A stretch of 64,000 bases of DNA from Terriglobales bacterium. GTDB lineage: Bacteria > Acidobacteriota > Terriglobia > Terriglobales > Acidobacteriaceae. Of this stretch, positions 31,642 to 39,659 are shown in pieces. Made by a program: the position numbers and the translations under genes. Within the stretch, counting starts at the first letter, position 1, and each line of letters opens with the position of its first letter. The stretch spans positions 124,001 to 188,000 of the forward strand of contig DASRER010000020.1 of the NCBI GenBank assembly GCA_035651995.1, given 5' to 3'. The notes beneath the pieces were generated by a model. That model saw only the letters and a program-made list of their open reading frames with translations, was not told the origin of the DNA and did not search any database.

Positions 31642-32589
31642 TTACTCAATGTCTCCCGTGGTGTTCAGCACTTCCTGCGCTTTGCGCCGGATGTACTGGT
31701 TGTGGTCATTCCTGGCCAGGTCCGCCATCACGCGGCGAACGCTGCCGTCAGCCCGCGCCGGCTCCAGCGCATGGATGGCCAGCGTGCGCACGCCCGGCGA
31801 TGAGTCGTTCATCAGCGCCTCCAGCACCGCGTCGCGCACCCGGGCGTCGTCCTTAACGTAGTTCTGCAACGCCTCCAGCGCCTTCAACCGCACGCCGGGA
31901 TTGGAGTCGTAACGGAGCGAGTACATCAGCGACTCGCGCACGCGCTCGTCGCCGGCCTTCTGCGCCAGCAGGTCTTGCGAATCCAGGCGCACGCCCGAGT
32001 TCACGTTGTTGTGCGCGGCAAACAGCAGCAGCTGCTGGATGCGCGGATCGTCAAGCGAGCCCTGCGTTTCCTGGTGGACCAGCGTGTCGTACTTGATCTC
32101 GACTTTGTTCGTGTTCGGGACCGGATTGATGGCGCTGATGGCGGCGACGGATGCGTTGTCGGTCGGCCGGCCGTTGCCGCCGCCGGGCTGAACCGGGCCA
32201 TTGCCGCCGCCGCGGTTCTGCGCGATCTGATAAGTGGTGCCCACGCCCGCCGCGAAGCCCATGATCAGCAGCGCCATGGAAAGCGCCGGCGCCAGCTTGA
32301 TCTGGCTGAACCACCTACCCAGGTCGAAGGTGAAGCGCCGCCAGCCGGCGTTCTGCTCGGCCGTCTCCAGCGCTTCCTGCAGGCGCATGCGCGAGGCCGC
32401 CAGCAGGTTGGGCGAGGGCTCGGGCAGCACGATGGCCGACATGGCCGTGCGCAGCCGCCGCAGCGACTCGACTTCCCCGGCGCAGCCCGCGCAACCCTGC
32501 AGGTGATGCTCGAGTTCGAACTTGGCGTCGTCGGCCAGCTCGTCGTAAACCAGCAGCGCCGCGTTTGCCTTTGCGTATTCGCAGTTCAT
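31642..32589 (-). CDS. anti-sigma factor with zinc finger, one TM segment and HEAT repeats
   Basis: 315 residues from ATG at 32589, 11 bases after the sigma-factor stop. The N-terminus has the anti-sigma zinc-finger pattern (HHLQGCAGC, the H-x3-C-x2-C core). A transmembrane helix (APALSMALLIMGFAAGVG, ~110-130) is followed by a Gly/Asn/Pro linker. The C-terminal ~150 residues are HEAT-type repeats (VRESLMYSLRYDSNPGVR, VRDAVLEALMNDSSPGVR), predicted outside the cytoplasm. The HEAT part could sense a protein or peptide signal and release the sigma factor. Domain positions are from pattern only. Confidence 0.9.
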   Translation of the reverse strand: MNCEYAKANAALLVYDELADDAKFELEHHLQGCAGCAGEVESLRRLRTAMSAIVLPEPSPNLLAASRMRLQEALETAEQNAGWRRFTFDLGRWFSQIKLAPALSMALLIMGFAAGVGTTYQIAQNRGGGNGPVQPGGGNGRPTDNASVAAISAINPVPNTNKVEIKYDTLVHQETQGSLDDPRIQQLLLFAAHNNVNSGVRLDSQDLLAQKAGDERVRESLMYSLRYDSNPGVRLKALEALQNYVKDDARVRDAVLEALMNDSSPGVRTLAIHALEPARADGSVRRVMADLARNDHNQYIRRKAQEVLNTTGDIE

Positions 32590-32600
32590 AACGTCTTCCC

Positions 32601-33245
32601 TTACCTTGCCGTGGCCAGCGCGCCGCGCAGCTTCTGCGTGGCGCGGAACAGCGTGTTCTTGGCCGTTTCTTCCGTGGTGTTCAAGATCTCGCCAATCGTC
32701 CGCAGCTTCAGTCCCTGGTAGTGCTTCAGCTCGAAGACCATGCGCTCGCGCGGCGTCAGTTTTTCCAGCGCGCGTCCGATCATGGCGCCGAGTTCGCGCC
32801 GCATCAGGTCGCGCTCCGGATTCGCGCCCGGACGCCCGTCGGCCACCTGGTCGAGCAGGTCGTACGTTTCGCCGTCCTGGTCCACGACGGTCGGTGAATC
32901 TTCCTTGCGGACGTTTTTCTTGCGCAGGTGATCGAGGCAGAGGTTGGTAACGATGCGGTAAATCCACGTGTAGAAGGAGCACTCGAAGCGGAAGCTGCCG
33001 ATGTTGCGATAGGCCTTGAGGAACGCGTCCTGGTAAACGTCCTGCGCTTCGTGCTCGGAGCCGGTGAGGTGCATGGCCAGGCGGAGCACGGCCTGGTCGT
33101 AGTGGCGCACCAGCTCCTCGAAAGCGGCGCGGTTGCCGCGCTGCGCTTCGCGGATGAGGCTGGCATCATCCAGGCGGGTTATGCCCTGGCCGGCCATCTT
33201 CCCCCGAACCCACGCGCTCGATCCGGCAATGCTGATCGCTCCCAT
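32601..33245 (-). CDS. ECF-type RNA polymerase sigma factor
   Basis: About 214 residues from ATG at 33245; ATG at 33197 (MAGQGITRLDD), right after GGGGGAAG, is an equally good start. Region 2 (FEELVRHYDQAVLRLAM, DVYQDAFLKAYRNIGSF, FYTWIYRIVTNLCLDHLR) and region 4 (LTPRERMVFELKHYQGL, TIGEILNTTEETAKNTLFRA) are complete. ECF sigma factors turn on stress regulons when their anti-sigma partner lets go; the next gene encodes that partner. The DUF4097, PDZ and PepO genes downstream are candidate regulon members. The spacer upstream (33246-33582) holds no gene that I can support. Confidence 0.93.
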   Translation of the reverse strand: MGAISIAGSSAWVRGKMAGQGITRLDDASLIREAQRGNRAAFEELVRHYDQAVLRLAMHLTGSEHEAQDVYQDAFLKAYRNIGSFRFECSFYTWIYRIVTNLCLDHLRKKNVRKEDSPTVVDQDGETYDLLDQVADGRPGANPERDLMRRELGAMIGRALEKLTPRERMVFELKHYQGLKLRTIGEILNTTEETAKNTLFRATQKLRGALATAR

Positions 33246-33547
33246 ACTGTCCGCTGACCCGCTTCCGCCGCCCGCCGCAGCCTTCGCCGCTCTGGGAGCC
33301 GCCGCACCGGGTTTACCGGACCGGTCGTCGGGGGCCCCAGCGGATTGGAGTCCTTGGGCCGGCATCAACTGCTTGCGCTCCCGAAGCCCTGCCTCGTTTA
33401 CGCACTGATATGGACGTGACCGAAATCGAACGGTGAGCAGAGATTATAGGGTTTTCAGGGGTTTGGCGATGCACTGGAGGTGGTGCAGGAAGGGCGCCGG
33501 CGCATCTGGCGCACCTTCGCTCCTGCCGAACCATTCCCCTGAACGGG

Positions 33548-33590
33548 TCATCCTGAGTCCGCGCTCTTTGCCGACTCAGGACCTATGTAG
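33548..33590. repeat. single palindromic element of the dispersed GTCATCCTGAG family
   Basis: GTCATCCTGAGTC begins the element; GAGTC (33555-33559) and its copy GACTC (33573-33577) form a hairpin, followed by AGGACCTATG. It is a degenerate single copy of the family found as doublets at 4163, 4729 and 11916. It contains the stop codon of the possible GIY-YIG remnant. Confidence 0.6.
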
Positions 33591-33714
33591 TTTTCTTGTG
33601 CCCAGGAGAATATCGATGCGGCACGGAGCTGCCCAAACGAGGCTCGGGCGTTCCCGGGTCGTAGCGATGAGGCTCATACCACCCTTCGCCCAAGTCCCGC
33701 CAGTGCGGATTCAT
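33583..33714 (-). pseudogene. possible C-terminal remnant of a GIY-YIG nuclease gene
   Basis: A 43-codon frame starting MNPHWRDLGEGWYEPH resembles the C-terminal signature of the two GIY-YIG proteins at 4.3-5.3 kb (MNPSWKDLSREWYED). The catalytic N-terminal part is absent, and the frame runs back into the rplI 3' end. Its stop codon (33583-33585) lies in a palindromic element of the same family that holds the stop codons of the intact genes. It could instead be a chance or small unknown protein; the short length limits confidence. Confidence 0.4.
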
Positions 33715-33725
33715 CGCGACGGTTA

Positions 33726-34184
33726 CTACTCGCCTTCCGCTTCCTTCACAATCTCCACCTGCACGGTCGCGGTAACGTCGCGATGCAGCTTGACCGGCAC
33801 GGTGAACTCGCCCAGCGACTTCAGCGGTTCGGAGAGATGGATCTTGCGGCGATCAACGGTCTTGAAGCCGCGGTGCTCGAGTTCAGCGGCGATGTCGGCC
33901 GACGTGACCGAGCCGAACAGGTGCTCTTCGGCGCCGGCGCGGCGCGCGAACGTGAGCTTCACGCCCTCGAACTGCTTGGCCAACTGCTCGGCTCCGGATT
34001 TCTCTTTCGCCGAGCGGCGAACGGCCGACGCCTTCATCTGCTCGATCACGGCCTTGTTGCCGGGCGTGGCCTCAATCGCCAGCTTGCGCGGCAGCAGGTA
34101 GTTGCGGCCGTAGCCCTCGGCGACCTTGACCACGTCGCCACGCGAGCCCAGCTTGGCTACATCTTCTTTCAGGATGACTTCCAT
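33726..34184 (-). CDS. rplI: 50S ribosomal protein L9
   Basis: 152 residues from ATG at 34184 (MEVILKEDVAKLGSRGDVV), the canonical L9 opening. The N-domain motif GYGRNYLLPRKLAIEAT and the C-domain (FGSVTSADIAAEL, GEFTVPVKLHRDV) are complete. It binds 23S rRNA at the base of the L1 stalk. It is last in rpsF-rpsR-rplI, the usual bacterial order, although the spacers here are long (130 bases) and filled with CCGACGACC-type words. Confidence 0.97.
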   Translation of the reverse strand: MEVILKEDVAKLGSRGDVVKVAEGYGRNYLLPRKLAIEATPGNKAVIEQMKASAVRRSAKEKSGAEQLAKQFEGVKLTFARRAGAEEHLFGSVTSADIAAELEHRGFKTVDRRKIHLSEPLKSLGEFTVPVKLHRDVTATVQVEIVKEAEGE

Positions 34185-34320
34185 TTTCGTCTCCACGGCC
34201 CGGGCGCCGCATGGCGGCAACGCTGCGGGCAGAAATTTCGTCGTTGGCCTTTGCTGGTCGGCTGCCGGCCAGGCGGTCGCGGTCAGGCCGACGACCGAGG
34301 ACCGACGACCGACAGCGTTC

Positions 34321-34680
34321 TTATCTCCGTGCCGCGAACGGCAGCAGGGCGATGTTGCGGGCCTGCTTGATGGCCGTGGTGAGGCGGCGCTGGTGCGGCG
34401 TGCAGACGCCGGTCAGGCGCCGCGGCACGATTTTGCCGCTCTCCTGCGAGACGAACTGTCCGAGCAGGCGCACGTCCTTGTAGTTGATGGCGTCGATTTT
34501 TTCGACGCAGAACTTGCACACTTTCTTGCGGCGGAAATACTTCCGGCCGGCATCGCGGCCGCCGGGGCCGCCGCGCGCGGGGCGCGGCCCGCGGTCTCCG
34601 CCCGGGCCTCCGCCCGTGCGCGGACGCTCCGCCGGTGCGCTGGGTGTTGCTGCTGCCGTTGCCACTGTTTCCTCTGCCAT
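34321..34680 (-). CDS. rpsR: 30S ribosomal protein S18 with long N-terminal extension
   Basis: 119 residues from ATG at 34680 (GGAG four bases upstream). The S18 core starts around residue 48 ([12 protein letters not shown]) and ends [19 protein letters not shown]. The Cys pattern (CKFC and GVC) is that of the zinc-binding (C+) form. The first ~47 residues are an Ala/Pro/Gly/Arg-rich extension ([18 protein letters not shown]) that most S18 proteins lack. It probably reaches into the ribosome platform near S6 and S11. It is between rpsF and rplI on the same strand. Confidence 0.96.
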   Translation of the reverse strand: MAEETVATAAATPSAPAERPRTGGGPGGDRGPRPARGGPGGRDAGRKYFRRKKVCKFCVEKIDAINYKDVRLLGQFVSQESGKIVPRRLTGVCTPHQRRLTTAIKQARNIALLPFAARR

Positions 34681-34812
34681 GGTGCTCCCTTCAAATCGTT
34701 GTCGGTCGTTGGTCGTTAGTCGTCGGCAAAACCTCAGCCAACGAGCCAACGCGGGTTTCCGGAAATTTGGACGGGTCTGGCCGACGACCCTAGGCCGACG
34801 ACCGACGACCCG

Positions 34813-35220
34813 TTACGCCGTCGCCGGCGCCTGCTCGCCGCCCTCGCTGGCCGGCGGCGCCGCCGCCGCTTCGGCCGAGCGCTTCGGACGCGAGGCGCGA
34901 ATCGCCTTGATCTTGGCCAGCCGCTTCTGCTCCTCGTCAATGCGGACGGTGAGGAACTTCAGCACCTGCTCGGTCACGCGCAGGCGGCGCTCCAGTTCGT
35001 GGATCACCGGGCCCGGGCCTTCGACCGTCAGCAGGACGTAAATTCCGTCGATGAACTTGCGCACCAGGTATGCCAGGCGGCGCTTGCCCATGCGCTCCAC
35101 GTGCGTCACCGCCCCGCCGGCGCCGGTCACGTGGCCTTCCAGGTTCGAAATCAGCCGGTCCACGTCTTCTTCGGTCTGGTCGGGCCTGACAATAAACATC
35201 ACTTCATAGCTGCGTTGCAT
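34813..35220 (-). CDS. rpsF: 30S ribosomal protein S6
   Basis: 135 residues from ATG at 35220, with AGGAG upstream. MQRSYEVMFIVRPDQTEEDV, ERMGKRRLAYLVRKFIDGIY and the C-terminal RVTEQVLKFLTVRID are standard S6 blocks. The tail after residue ~105 is Ala/Pro-rich and Glu-poor. S6 pairs with S18 on the small-subunit platform. It is first in rpsF-rpsR-rplI and lies 95 bases after pth. Confidence 0.97.
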   Translation of the reverse strand: MQRSYEVMFIVRPDQTEEDVDRLISNLEGHVTGAGGAVTHVERMGKRRLAYLVRKFIDGIYVLLTVEGPGPVIHELERRLRVTEQVLKFLTVRIDEEQKRLAKIKAIRASRPKRSAEAAAAPPASEGGEQAPATA

Positions 35221-35315
35221 TTCGTTGCTCTCCTAAAACCGACGTCGGCTCTCGGCCGTCGGCCGTCGGGCGTTGACCCGATGACCCGATTTCTCAATTG
35301 CCCGGTGCCTGTTCC

Positions 35316-35897
35316 TTACTCTTCCTTCTCGTCCTTGCGGTTGAAGCGATTCATCGCGGCCGCGCGGCCCTCGTTGATGATCGTTTCCACCGCGTCGGCG
35401 GCGCGATCCAGTTGCTCATCGACCGCCGCGTACTGCGACTTCCTGAACTGGCTCAGCACGTAGCGCGAGCCGTCTTTCACATCGTGCTCGGGCGCGATCC
35501 CCAGGCGCAGGCGCAGCAGCTCCTGCGTGCCCATCGCCCCAATGATCGACTCCATGCCCTTGTGCCCCGCCGAACTGCCGCGCTCGCGGATGCGAATGCG
35601 GCCCATGGGCAGGTCGAGCTCGTCGTACACCACCAGCAGGTCGCGCTCGGGCTCCAGTTCCAGTTCCTCGACCAGCGCCCGCACCGACATGCCGCTCAGG
35701 TTCATGAACGTCTCGGGCTTGGCCAGGACAACTTCCTCCGGCCCGATCCTCACCCGCGCCGTCAGCGCCTTGCACCGCCGGTTATTGACTTCGGCGCCGT
35801 GCCGCTCGGCAATCCTGTCCACCGCCAGAAAGCCGATGTTGTGCGGCGTGAACTGGTACTCGATGCCCGGATTGCCCAGCCCGACAATTAGCTTCAA
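35316..35897 (-). CDS. pth: peptidyl-tRNA hydrolase
   Basis: 193 residues. MKLIVGLGNPGIEYQFTPHN includes the conserved NPG turn and the catalytic His at residue 20; KPETFMNLSG and GHKGMESI are further active-site blocks with the conserved Asn and Asp (VVYDELDLP). The enzyme releases peptides from stalled peptidyl-tRNA. It lies between rplY and rpsF, the classic ctc-pth neighbourhood. The C-terminus (MNRFNRKDEKEE) is a short charged extension. Confidence 0.97.
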   Translation of the reverse strand: MKLIVGLGNPGIEYQFTPHNIGFLAVDRIAERHGAEVNNRRCKALTARVRIGPEEVVLAKPETFMNLSGMSVRALVEELELEPERDLLVVYDELDLPMGRIRIRERGSSAGHKGMESIIGAMGTQELLRLRLGIAPEHDVKDGSRYVLSQFRKSQYAAVDEQLDRAADAVETIINEGRAAAMNRFNRKDEKEE

Positions 35898-35908
35898 CGC
35901 TGACGTCC

Positions 35909-35988
35909 CGATGTTTCACGTTTCGCGTTTCACGTTTCAGGAAATGCCGTGCGGGCGGCAACGTGAAACGTGAGACCTCGAAACATCG
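35909..35988. repeat. intergenic inverted word repeat (GTTTCAC / GTGAAAC)
   Basis: CGATGTTTC (35909-35917) pairs exactly with GAAACATCG (35980-35988), and between them GTTTCACGTTTCGCGTTTCAC words face ACGTGAAACGTGA words (described in part, as the whole run is longer). It fills the rplY-pth spacer. The same CGAAACC word appears inside the coding region at 1290-1373. Confidence 0.7.
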
Positions 35989-35993
35989 AAACC

Positions 35994-36725
35994 TTACTTC
36001 TTCTCCTTCTTCTCGGCCTTCGCCGCAGGCGCGGCTTCGGCGGCAGCTTCGCCTTCCTCGGCCGTCTCCTGCTTGCCCTTCTTGATGACCTCGGGCTCGG
36101 CCGGCGCGGCGGCTTCCGCGCCCACCACGCCTTCGGCCGCCGGGGCCGCCACTTCCTCTTCCTTCACGGTGGTGATGTGCGCCACCGTCTGGTTCTCGTC
36201 GGTGATGAAATGGAGCTTGCCGCCGTGCGGCAGGTCGGCCACGCGCAGCACCTTGCCGAAGACGAGATCGGTCACGTCCACGCTGATGTGCGGCGGGATA
36301 TCGGCCGGCAGGCACTCGATTTCCACCTCGCGCAGCACCTGATCGAGAATGCCGCCCTGCGTCTTCACGCCTTCGGCTTCGCCGGTCAGGTGGATGGGGA
36401 TGCGGACACGGATCTTCTCGTCCATGGCGATGCGCTTCAGGTCCAGATGCAGCACGGCGCCGCGCACCGGCTCGAACTGCATGTCCACGATCATCGCCTT
36501 GGTGCGCTCGCCGCCCACGGAGAGATCAAAAATCGTGTTGTGTCCGCTCTCCGAGCGCAGGATGCGCGAAATCTGCTTGGGGTCAACGCTGATCGCGACC
36601 GCCTCCTTGCGCGCGCCGTAGAGCACGCCCGGCACCGAGCCGGAGCGGCGCGTGCGCCGCGCTTCATTCTTGCCGCGCGAATCGCGGACCTTCGCTTCCA
36701 CCGTTGTCGCTTCTGCTGTAGCCAT
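35994..36725 (-). CDS. rplY: 50S ribosomal protein L25/general stress protein Ctc
   Basis: 243 residues, the long Ctc/TL5 form with a 5S-rRNA-binding N-domain (ARRTRRSGSVPGVLYGAR) and a C-domain (LREVEIECLPADIPPHI, DVTDLVFGKVLRVADLP). The tail from ~195 is low complexity: Ala/Glu-rich and ending KAEKKEKK. L25 binds 5S rRNA in the large subunit. It stands between prs and pth, as in many bacteria. Confidence 0.96.
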   Translation of the reverse strand: MATAEATTVEAKVRDSRGKNEARRTRRSGSVPGVLYGARKEAVAISVDPKQISRILRSESGHNTIFDLSVGGERTKAMIVDMQFEPVRGAVLHLDLKRIAMDEKIRVRIPIHLTGEAEGVKTQGGILDQVLREVEIECLPADIPPHISVDVTDLVFGKVLRVADLPHGGKLHFITDENQTVAHITTVKEEEVAAPAAEGVVGAEAAAPAEPEVIKKGKQETAEEGEAAAEAAPAAKAEKKEKK

Positions 36726-36818
36726 GACTGCTTCTTCTCCTCAAAACCTCGGACTCTTCAGCCTGGTGCTCCCGCGTTCCGCGCCCTGCTTTTCGGCGCT
36801 AACGTGGGAAGCAAACTC

Positions 36819-37880
36819 CTAAACGAACAGTGTGCTGACCGACGTCTCCTCGTGAATGGACTGGATTGCGCGCGCGATCAGCCCCGCGATGGACAGCACC
36901 TTGATCTTGGGCTCGTTCTCGCCGGGCTGCGGCACGGCGAGCGGCTTGGCGTGCTCGGCCAGCGGCACCGTGTTGGTGACAATCACCTGCTTCAGCTGCG
37001 AGCCGCTGATTTTCTCGATTGCCTTGCCCGAGAGCACGGCGTGCGTCGCGCAGGCGTAGACCTCGCGCGCGCCCGCTTTGAGCAGCGCGTCGCCGGTCTT
37101 CACCAGCGTTCCGGCGGTGTCGATGATGTCGTCGAGCACCACGCAGGTGCGCCCGGCCACGTCGCCGATGACGTGCATCACTTCGGTGACGTCCATGTCG
37201 ACGCGGCGCTTGTCGACAATGGCGAGGGCCGCGTCCATCTTTTTCGCAAAGAAGCGCGCGCGCTCCACGCCGCCGGCATCGGGCGAAACGATGGTCAGGT
37301 CGGGCAGCTGCATTTTCTGCACGTGGCCCACGAGCACGGGCGACGCGAACAGGTGGTCCACCGGGATGTTGAAGAAGCCCTGAATCTGCGGCGCGTGCAG
37401 GTCAACCGTGAGCACGCGATGCGCGCCCGCCGTGGTGATCAGGTCGGCGATGAGCTTGGCGCTGATGGGCGCCCGCGGACGGTCTTTGCGGTCCTGGCGC
37501 GCGTAACCAAAGTACGGAATCACCGGCGTGATGCGCCGCGCCGAGGCGCGCTTGAGCGCGTCGATCATGAGCAGCAGCTCGATGATGTGCTCGTCGACGG
37601 GGAAGCAGGTGGGCTGCAGGATGAAGACGTCGGCGCCGCGCACGTTCTCCTGCACCTGCACGTAAACTTCGCCGTCGGAGAAGCGCGTGACCTGCGCCTG
37701 GCCCAAGGGCAGTCCAAGGTCGTCGCAGATCTCCTGGCACAGTTGCCGGTTCGCCGAACCGCAGAAGATCTTGAATTTGTCATCGTGGCGCGCCCGCTTG
37801 GGCGGACGCTCAGGACGCGGCTGCGTGGAATGCTGCTTCTTTTCAGGAACTTTCTCCGTCACCGTCGCTGTCGTGGCCAT
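36819..37880 (-). CDS. prs: ribose-phosphate pyrophosphokinase
   Basis: 353 residues from ATG at 37880 with GAGG six bases upstream; a TTG further up is less likely. The catalytic core begins at about residue 35 (KFKIFCGSANRQLCQEIC). PRPP synthase blocks are SDGEVYVQVQENVRG, IPYFGYARQDRKDRPRAP (ATP site), VDLHAPQIQGFF and the PRPP loop VVLDDIIDTAGTL. It makes PRPP for nucleotide, His and Trp synthesis. The ~34-residue N-terminal extension rich in Thr/Lys/Pro is unusual for the ~315-residue family. prs-rplY-pth order is conserved in many bacteria. Confidence 0.97.
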   Translation of the reverse strand: MATTATVTEKVPEKKQHSTQPRPERPPKRARHDDKFKIFCGSANRQLCQEICDDLGLPLGQAQVTRFSDGEVYVQVQENVRGADVFILQPTCFPVDEHIIELLLMIDALKRASARRITPVIPYFGYARQDRKDRPRAPISAKLIADLITTAGAHRVLTVDLHAPQIQGFFNIPVDHLFASPVLVGHVQKMQLPDLTIVSPDAGGVERARFFAKKMDAALAIVDKRRVDMDVTEVMHVIGDVAGRTCVVLDDIIDTAGTLVKTGDALLKAGAREVYACATHAVLSGKAIEKISGSQLKQVIVTNTVPLAEHAKPLAVPQPGENEPKIKVLSIAGLIARAIQSIHEETSVSTLFV

Positions 37881-38056
37881 GGTCTGCCTCGCGAGAGGAG
37901 CTTCGCCTTCGCGCACCTCGTGCGACGACGGCGCCTCGGGAAAAGTTTTCGTTTTGTCCTGAATGACGCTCAAGCTTCCGACCTACGCCCTGGGTTTGCC
38001 GTTCCCTCTGCCTTCGCGGTCGCTCTTACTGTCCGCTATTGACTATCCGCCGCAGT

Positions 38057-38130
38057 TGGCTGGGCGGCCAGGATTCGAACCTGGACAAAGTGCTCCAAAG
38101 GCACTTGACCTACCATTAGTCGACCGCCCA
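38057..38130 (-). tRNA. tRNA-Gln (anticodon TTG)
   Basis: Read on the minus strand: acceptor TGGGCGG pairs with CCGCCCA; D-arm with GGTAGG; anticodon stem AGTGC/GCACT with loop CTTTGGA, anticodon TTG for Gln (CAA); T-arm CCAGG-TTCGAAT-CCTGG; encoded 3' CCA after discriminator G. It lies between prs and ispE, a common position for this tRNA. Confidence 0.95.
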
Positions 38131-38160
38131 ACACGCCAGTACCGCGTTGCGAGTACCGAG

Positions 38161-38466
38161 TTAGTCTCGCGTCCCGGGAAACTGAATATTGATGCTTTGA
38201 ACTAATCCGCTGTATCGACTCGAAAGTCTCCCGACGACGCTTCGGAGGAACTGCCACTCCGCACCCTCGCGGCGGCTGTGAATCTCGCAGTGCAGAACGC
38301 CGCCGCCGCTCCGCCAATTCATCCAGCCCTTGTACTTCTTGTGTTTCACCCTGCTGCCGCCGCGGCCTTCCAGCATCAGCGTCTTCAGACTGCCGCTTCG
38401 CATGTCCTCTTTGAGGACGCTCATCAAATGCGCGTCCCCACGCTCGACAACTTGGAGTCTGATCAT
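38161..38466 (-). CDS. small conserved-looking hypothetical protein
   Basis: 101 residues from ATG at 38466, preceded by a strong GGAGG six bases upstream, which supports a real gene. The sequence is basic and mixed alpha/beta (LKTLMLEGRGGSRVKHKKYK, GWMNWRSGGGVLHCEIHS, WQFLRSVVGRLSSRY, VQSINIQFP). No signal peptide, membrane helix or known motif is seen. It sits between tRNA-Gln and ispE. The alternation of Trp and aromatic positions around residues 48-75 suggests a small beta domain. Function unknown. Confidence 0.7.
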   Translation of the reverse strand: MIRLQVVERGDAHLMSVLKEDMRSGSLKTLMLEGRGGSRVKHKKYKGWMNWRSGGGVLHCEIHSRREGAEWQFLRSVVGRLSSRYSGLVQSINIQFPGTRD

Positions 38467-38512
38467 TCGTCGCCTCCAAACTATCGCCGCTCCGACAACT
38501 CCGTACTCGGCG

Positions 38513-39562
38513 CTAAAGTCCGGCCCAATACTCTGCCCTGCTCAGCGTCCGCGTGGCCACCGCCGGCACGCCCGCGGCCGCGACCTTGCGCGCGGCCTTG
38601 TGCGCCGCGTCGCGGCTGGCAAAGATCCCGTACAGCGCCGACCCGGAACCAGACAGCGAGGCGTATTTGGCCCCGTGGCGCTCCAGCACACGCTTCACCT
38701 GACACAATTCGGGATGCTCGGAAAAGACGACGCGTTCGAAGTCGTTTTCGATCCCGGTTCGGACAAGGTCGAGAAGCAGTGCCTCGGCCCGGTCCCTGCG
38801 GCCTTTGCCGCCTGGGACACCGGAGTTGCGGCCCCCAGCCCCTGTTCCCGGCCGGGTCAAACTGTCACCCAGCCACTCAAAAACCGAGCGGCTGAACACC
38901 ACAATTCTATCGGAGCCGCCCCGAGCGGTCAATTTTGCCAACGACCCTGCGGGTGCCCCATCCTTTGCGGAGCGGGTTGTGCTCCGCAAAGGGTGGGACG
39001 GCATGGCGTCCCAGGCCGCAAACGCCGCCGGCGTCGAGATCCCCACCTTCGGCGTCGCCACCACCAGCTCAAGCGGGGGTAAATCCGGCAGCGGCAGGAC
39101 TTCCTCGCCTCTCCCGGCGCCGAAGACCGTGCCGCCGACCACAAATAAAGGAAGGTCGGAGCCCACCTCGGCCGCCAGGCGAAGCTTGTCCGCCCAGCCG
39201 ATACGTCCCTTGGCCGCGCGCTCGAGGGCCAGCAGAGTCGCAACCGCGTTGGACGAAGCCGCCCCCAGCCCGCCCTGCACCGGCAGCCGCTTCTCGATGG
39301 TGACCACCACGCGCCCCTGGCGCCCCAGCAGCCGCAGCGCGCGCTCGGCCATGCGATGGCAGGTGTTGGACTCGTCACAGGGCACCTGCGGATGCGAGCA
39401 GCGAATCTCGATGCCGGTGCCCCGCGCCAGCTCGACCTTCACCACGTCGTGCAGCGCGATCGTCTGGTAAACGGTGCGCAGGTCGTGGAAGCCATCGTCC
39501 CGCCGCGCGCCGATCACCAGCCCGATGTTGATCTTCGCAAACGACCGCACCGCAACGGCCAT
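38513..39562 (-). CDS. ispE: 4-diphosphocytidyl-2-C-methyl-D-erythritol kinase
   Basis: 349 residues, about 50 longer than usual. GHMP kinase blocks: VRSFAKINIGLVIGARRDDG with FHDL, the ATP loop LPVQGGLGAASSNA and the C-terminal SLSGSGSALYGIF. It phosphorylates CDP-ME in the MEP isoprenoid pathway. Residues ~187-207 (MPSHPLRSTTRSAKDGAPAG) are encoded by an 11-bp-arm palindrome (38963-38991), placed between the FAAW helix and LTARGGSDR; a Gly-rich stretch follows at ~240-255. A TAGAAT box lies 9 bases before the ATG without a ribosome site (likely leaderless). Active-site blocks remain intact. Confidence 0.95.
   Translation of the reverse strand: MAVAVRSFAKINIGLVIGARRDDGFHDLRTVYQTIALHDVVKVELARGTGIEIRCSHPQVPCDESNTCHRMAERALRLLGRQGRVVVTIEKRLPVQGGLGAASSNAVATLLALERAAKGRIGWADKLRLAAEVGSDLPLFVVGGTVFGAGRGEEVLPLPDLPPLELVVATPKVGISTPAAFAAWDAMPSHPLRSTTRSAKDGAPAGSLAKLTARGGSDRIVVFSRSVFEWLGDSLTRPGTGAGGRNSGVPGGKGRRDRAEALLLDLVRTGIENDFERVVFSEHPELCQVKRVLERHGAKYASLSGSGSALYGIFASRDAAHKAARKVAAAGVPAVATRTLSRAEYWAGL
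38948..39005. repeat. palindromic repeat lying in frame inside ispE
   Basis: CTTTGCGGAGC (38963-38973) and GCTCCGCAAAG (38981-38991) are exact inverted copies with loop GGGTTGT. The flanks GTGCCCCATC and GGGTGGG match an intergenic repeat word at 26288-26300 (GGTGCCCCATCCTTTGC). The insertion keeps the reading frame. Confidence 0.8.
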
Positions 39563-39659
39563 AGGGCGGGAATTCTAAATCAAACATCTCAGCGCCATCT
39601 GCCTGCGCGATGAAAGCTTTCCGTTGTGTTAGCTTAAAAGGTCTTTTGAGGCGCACCGG

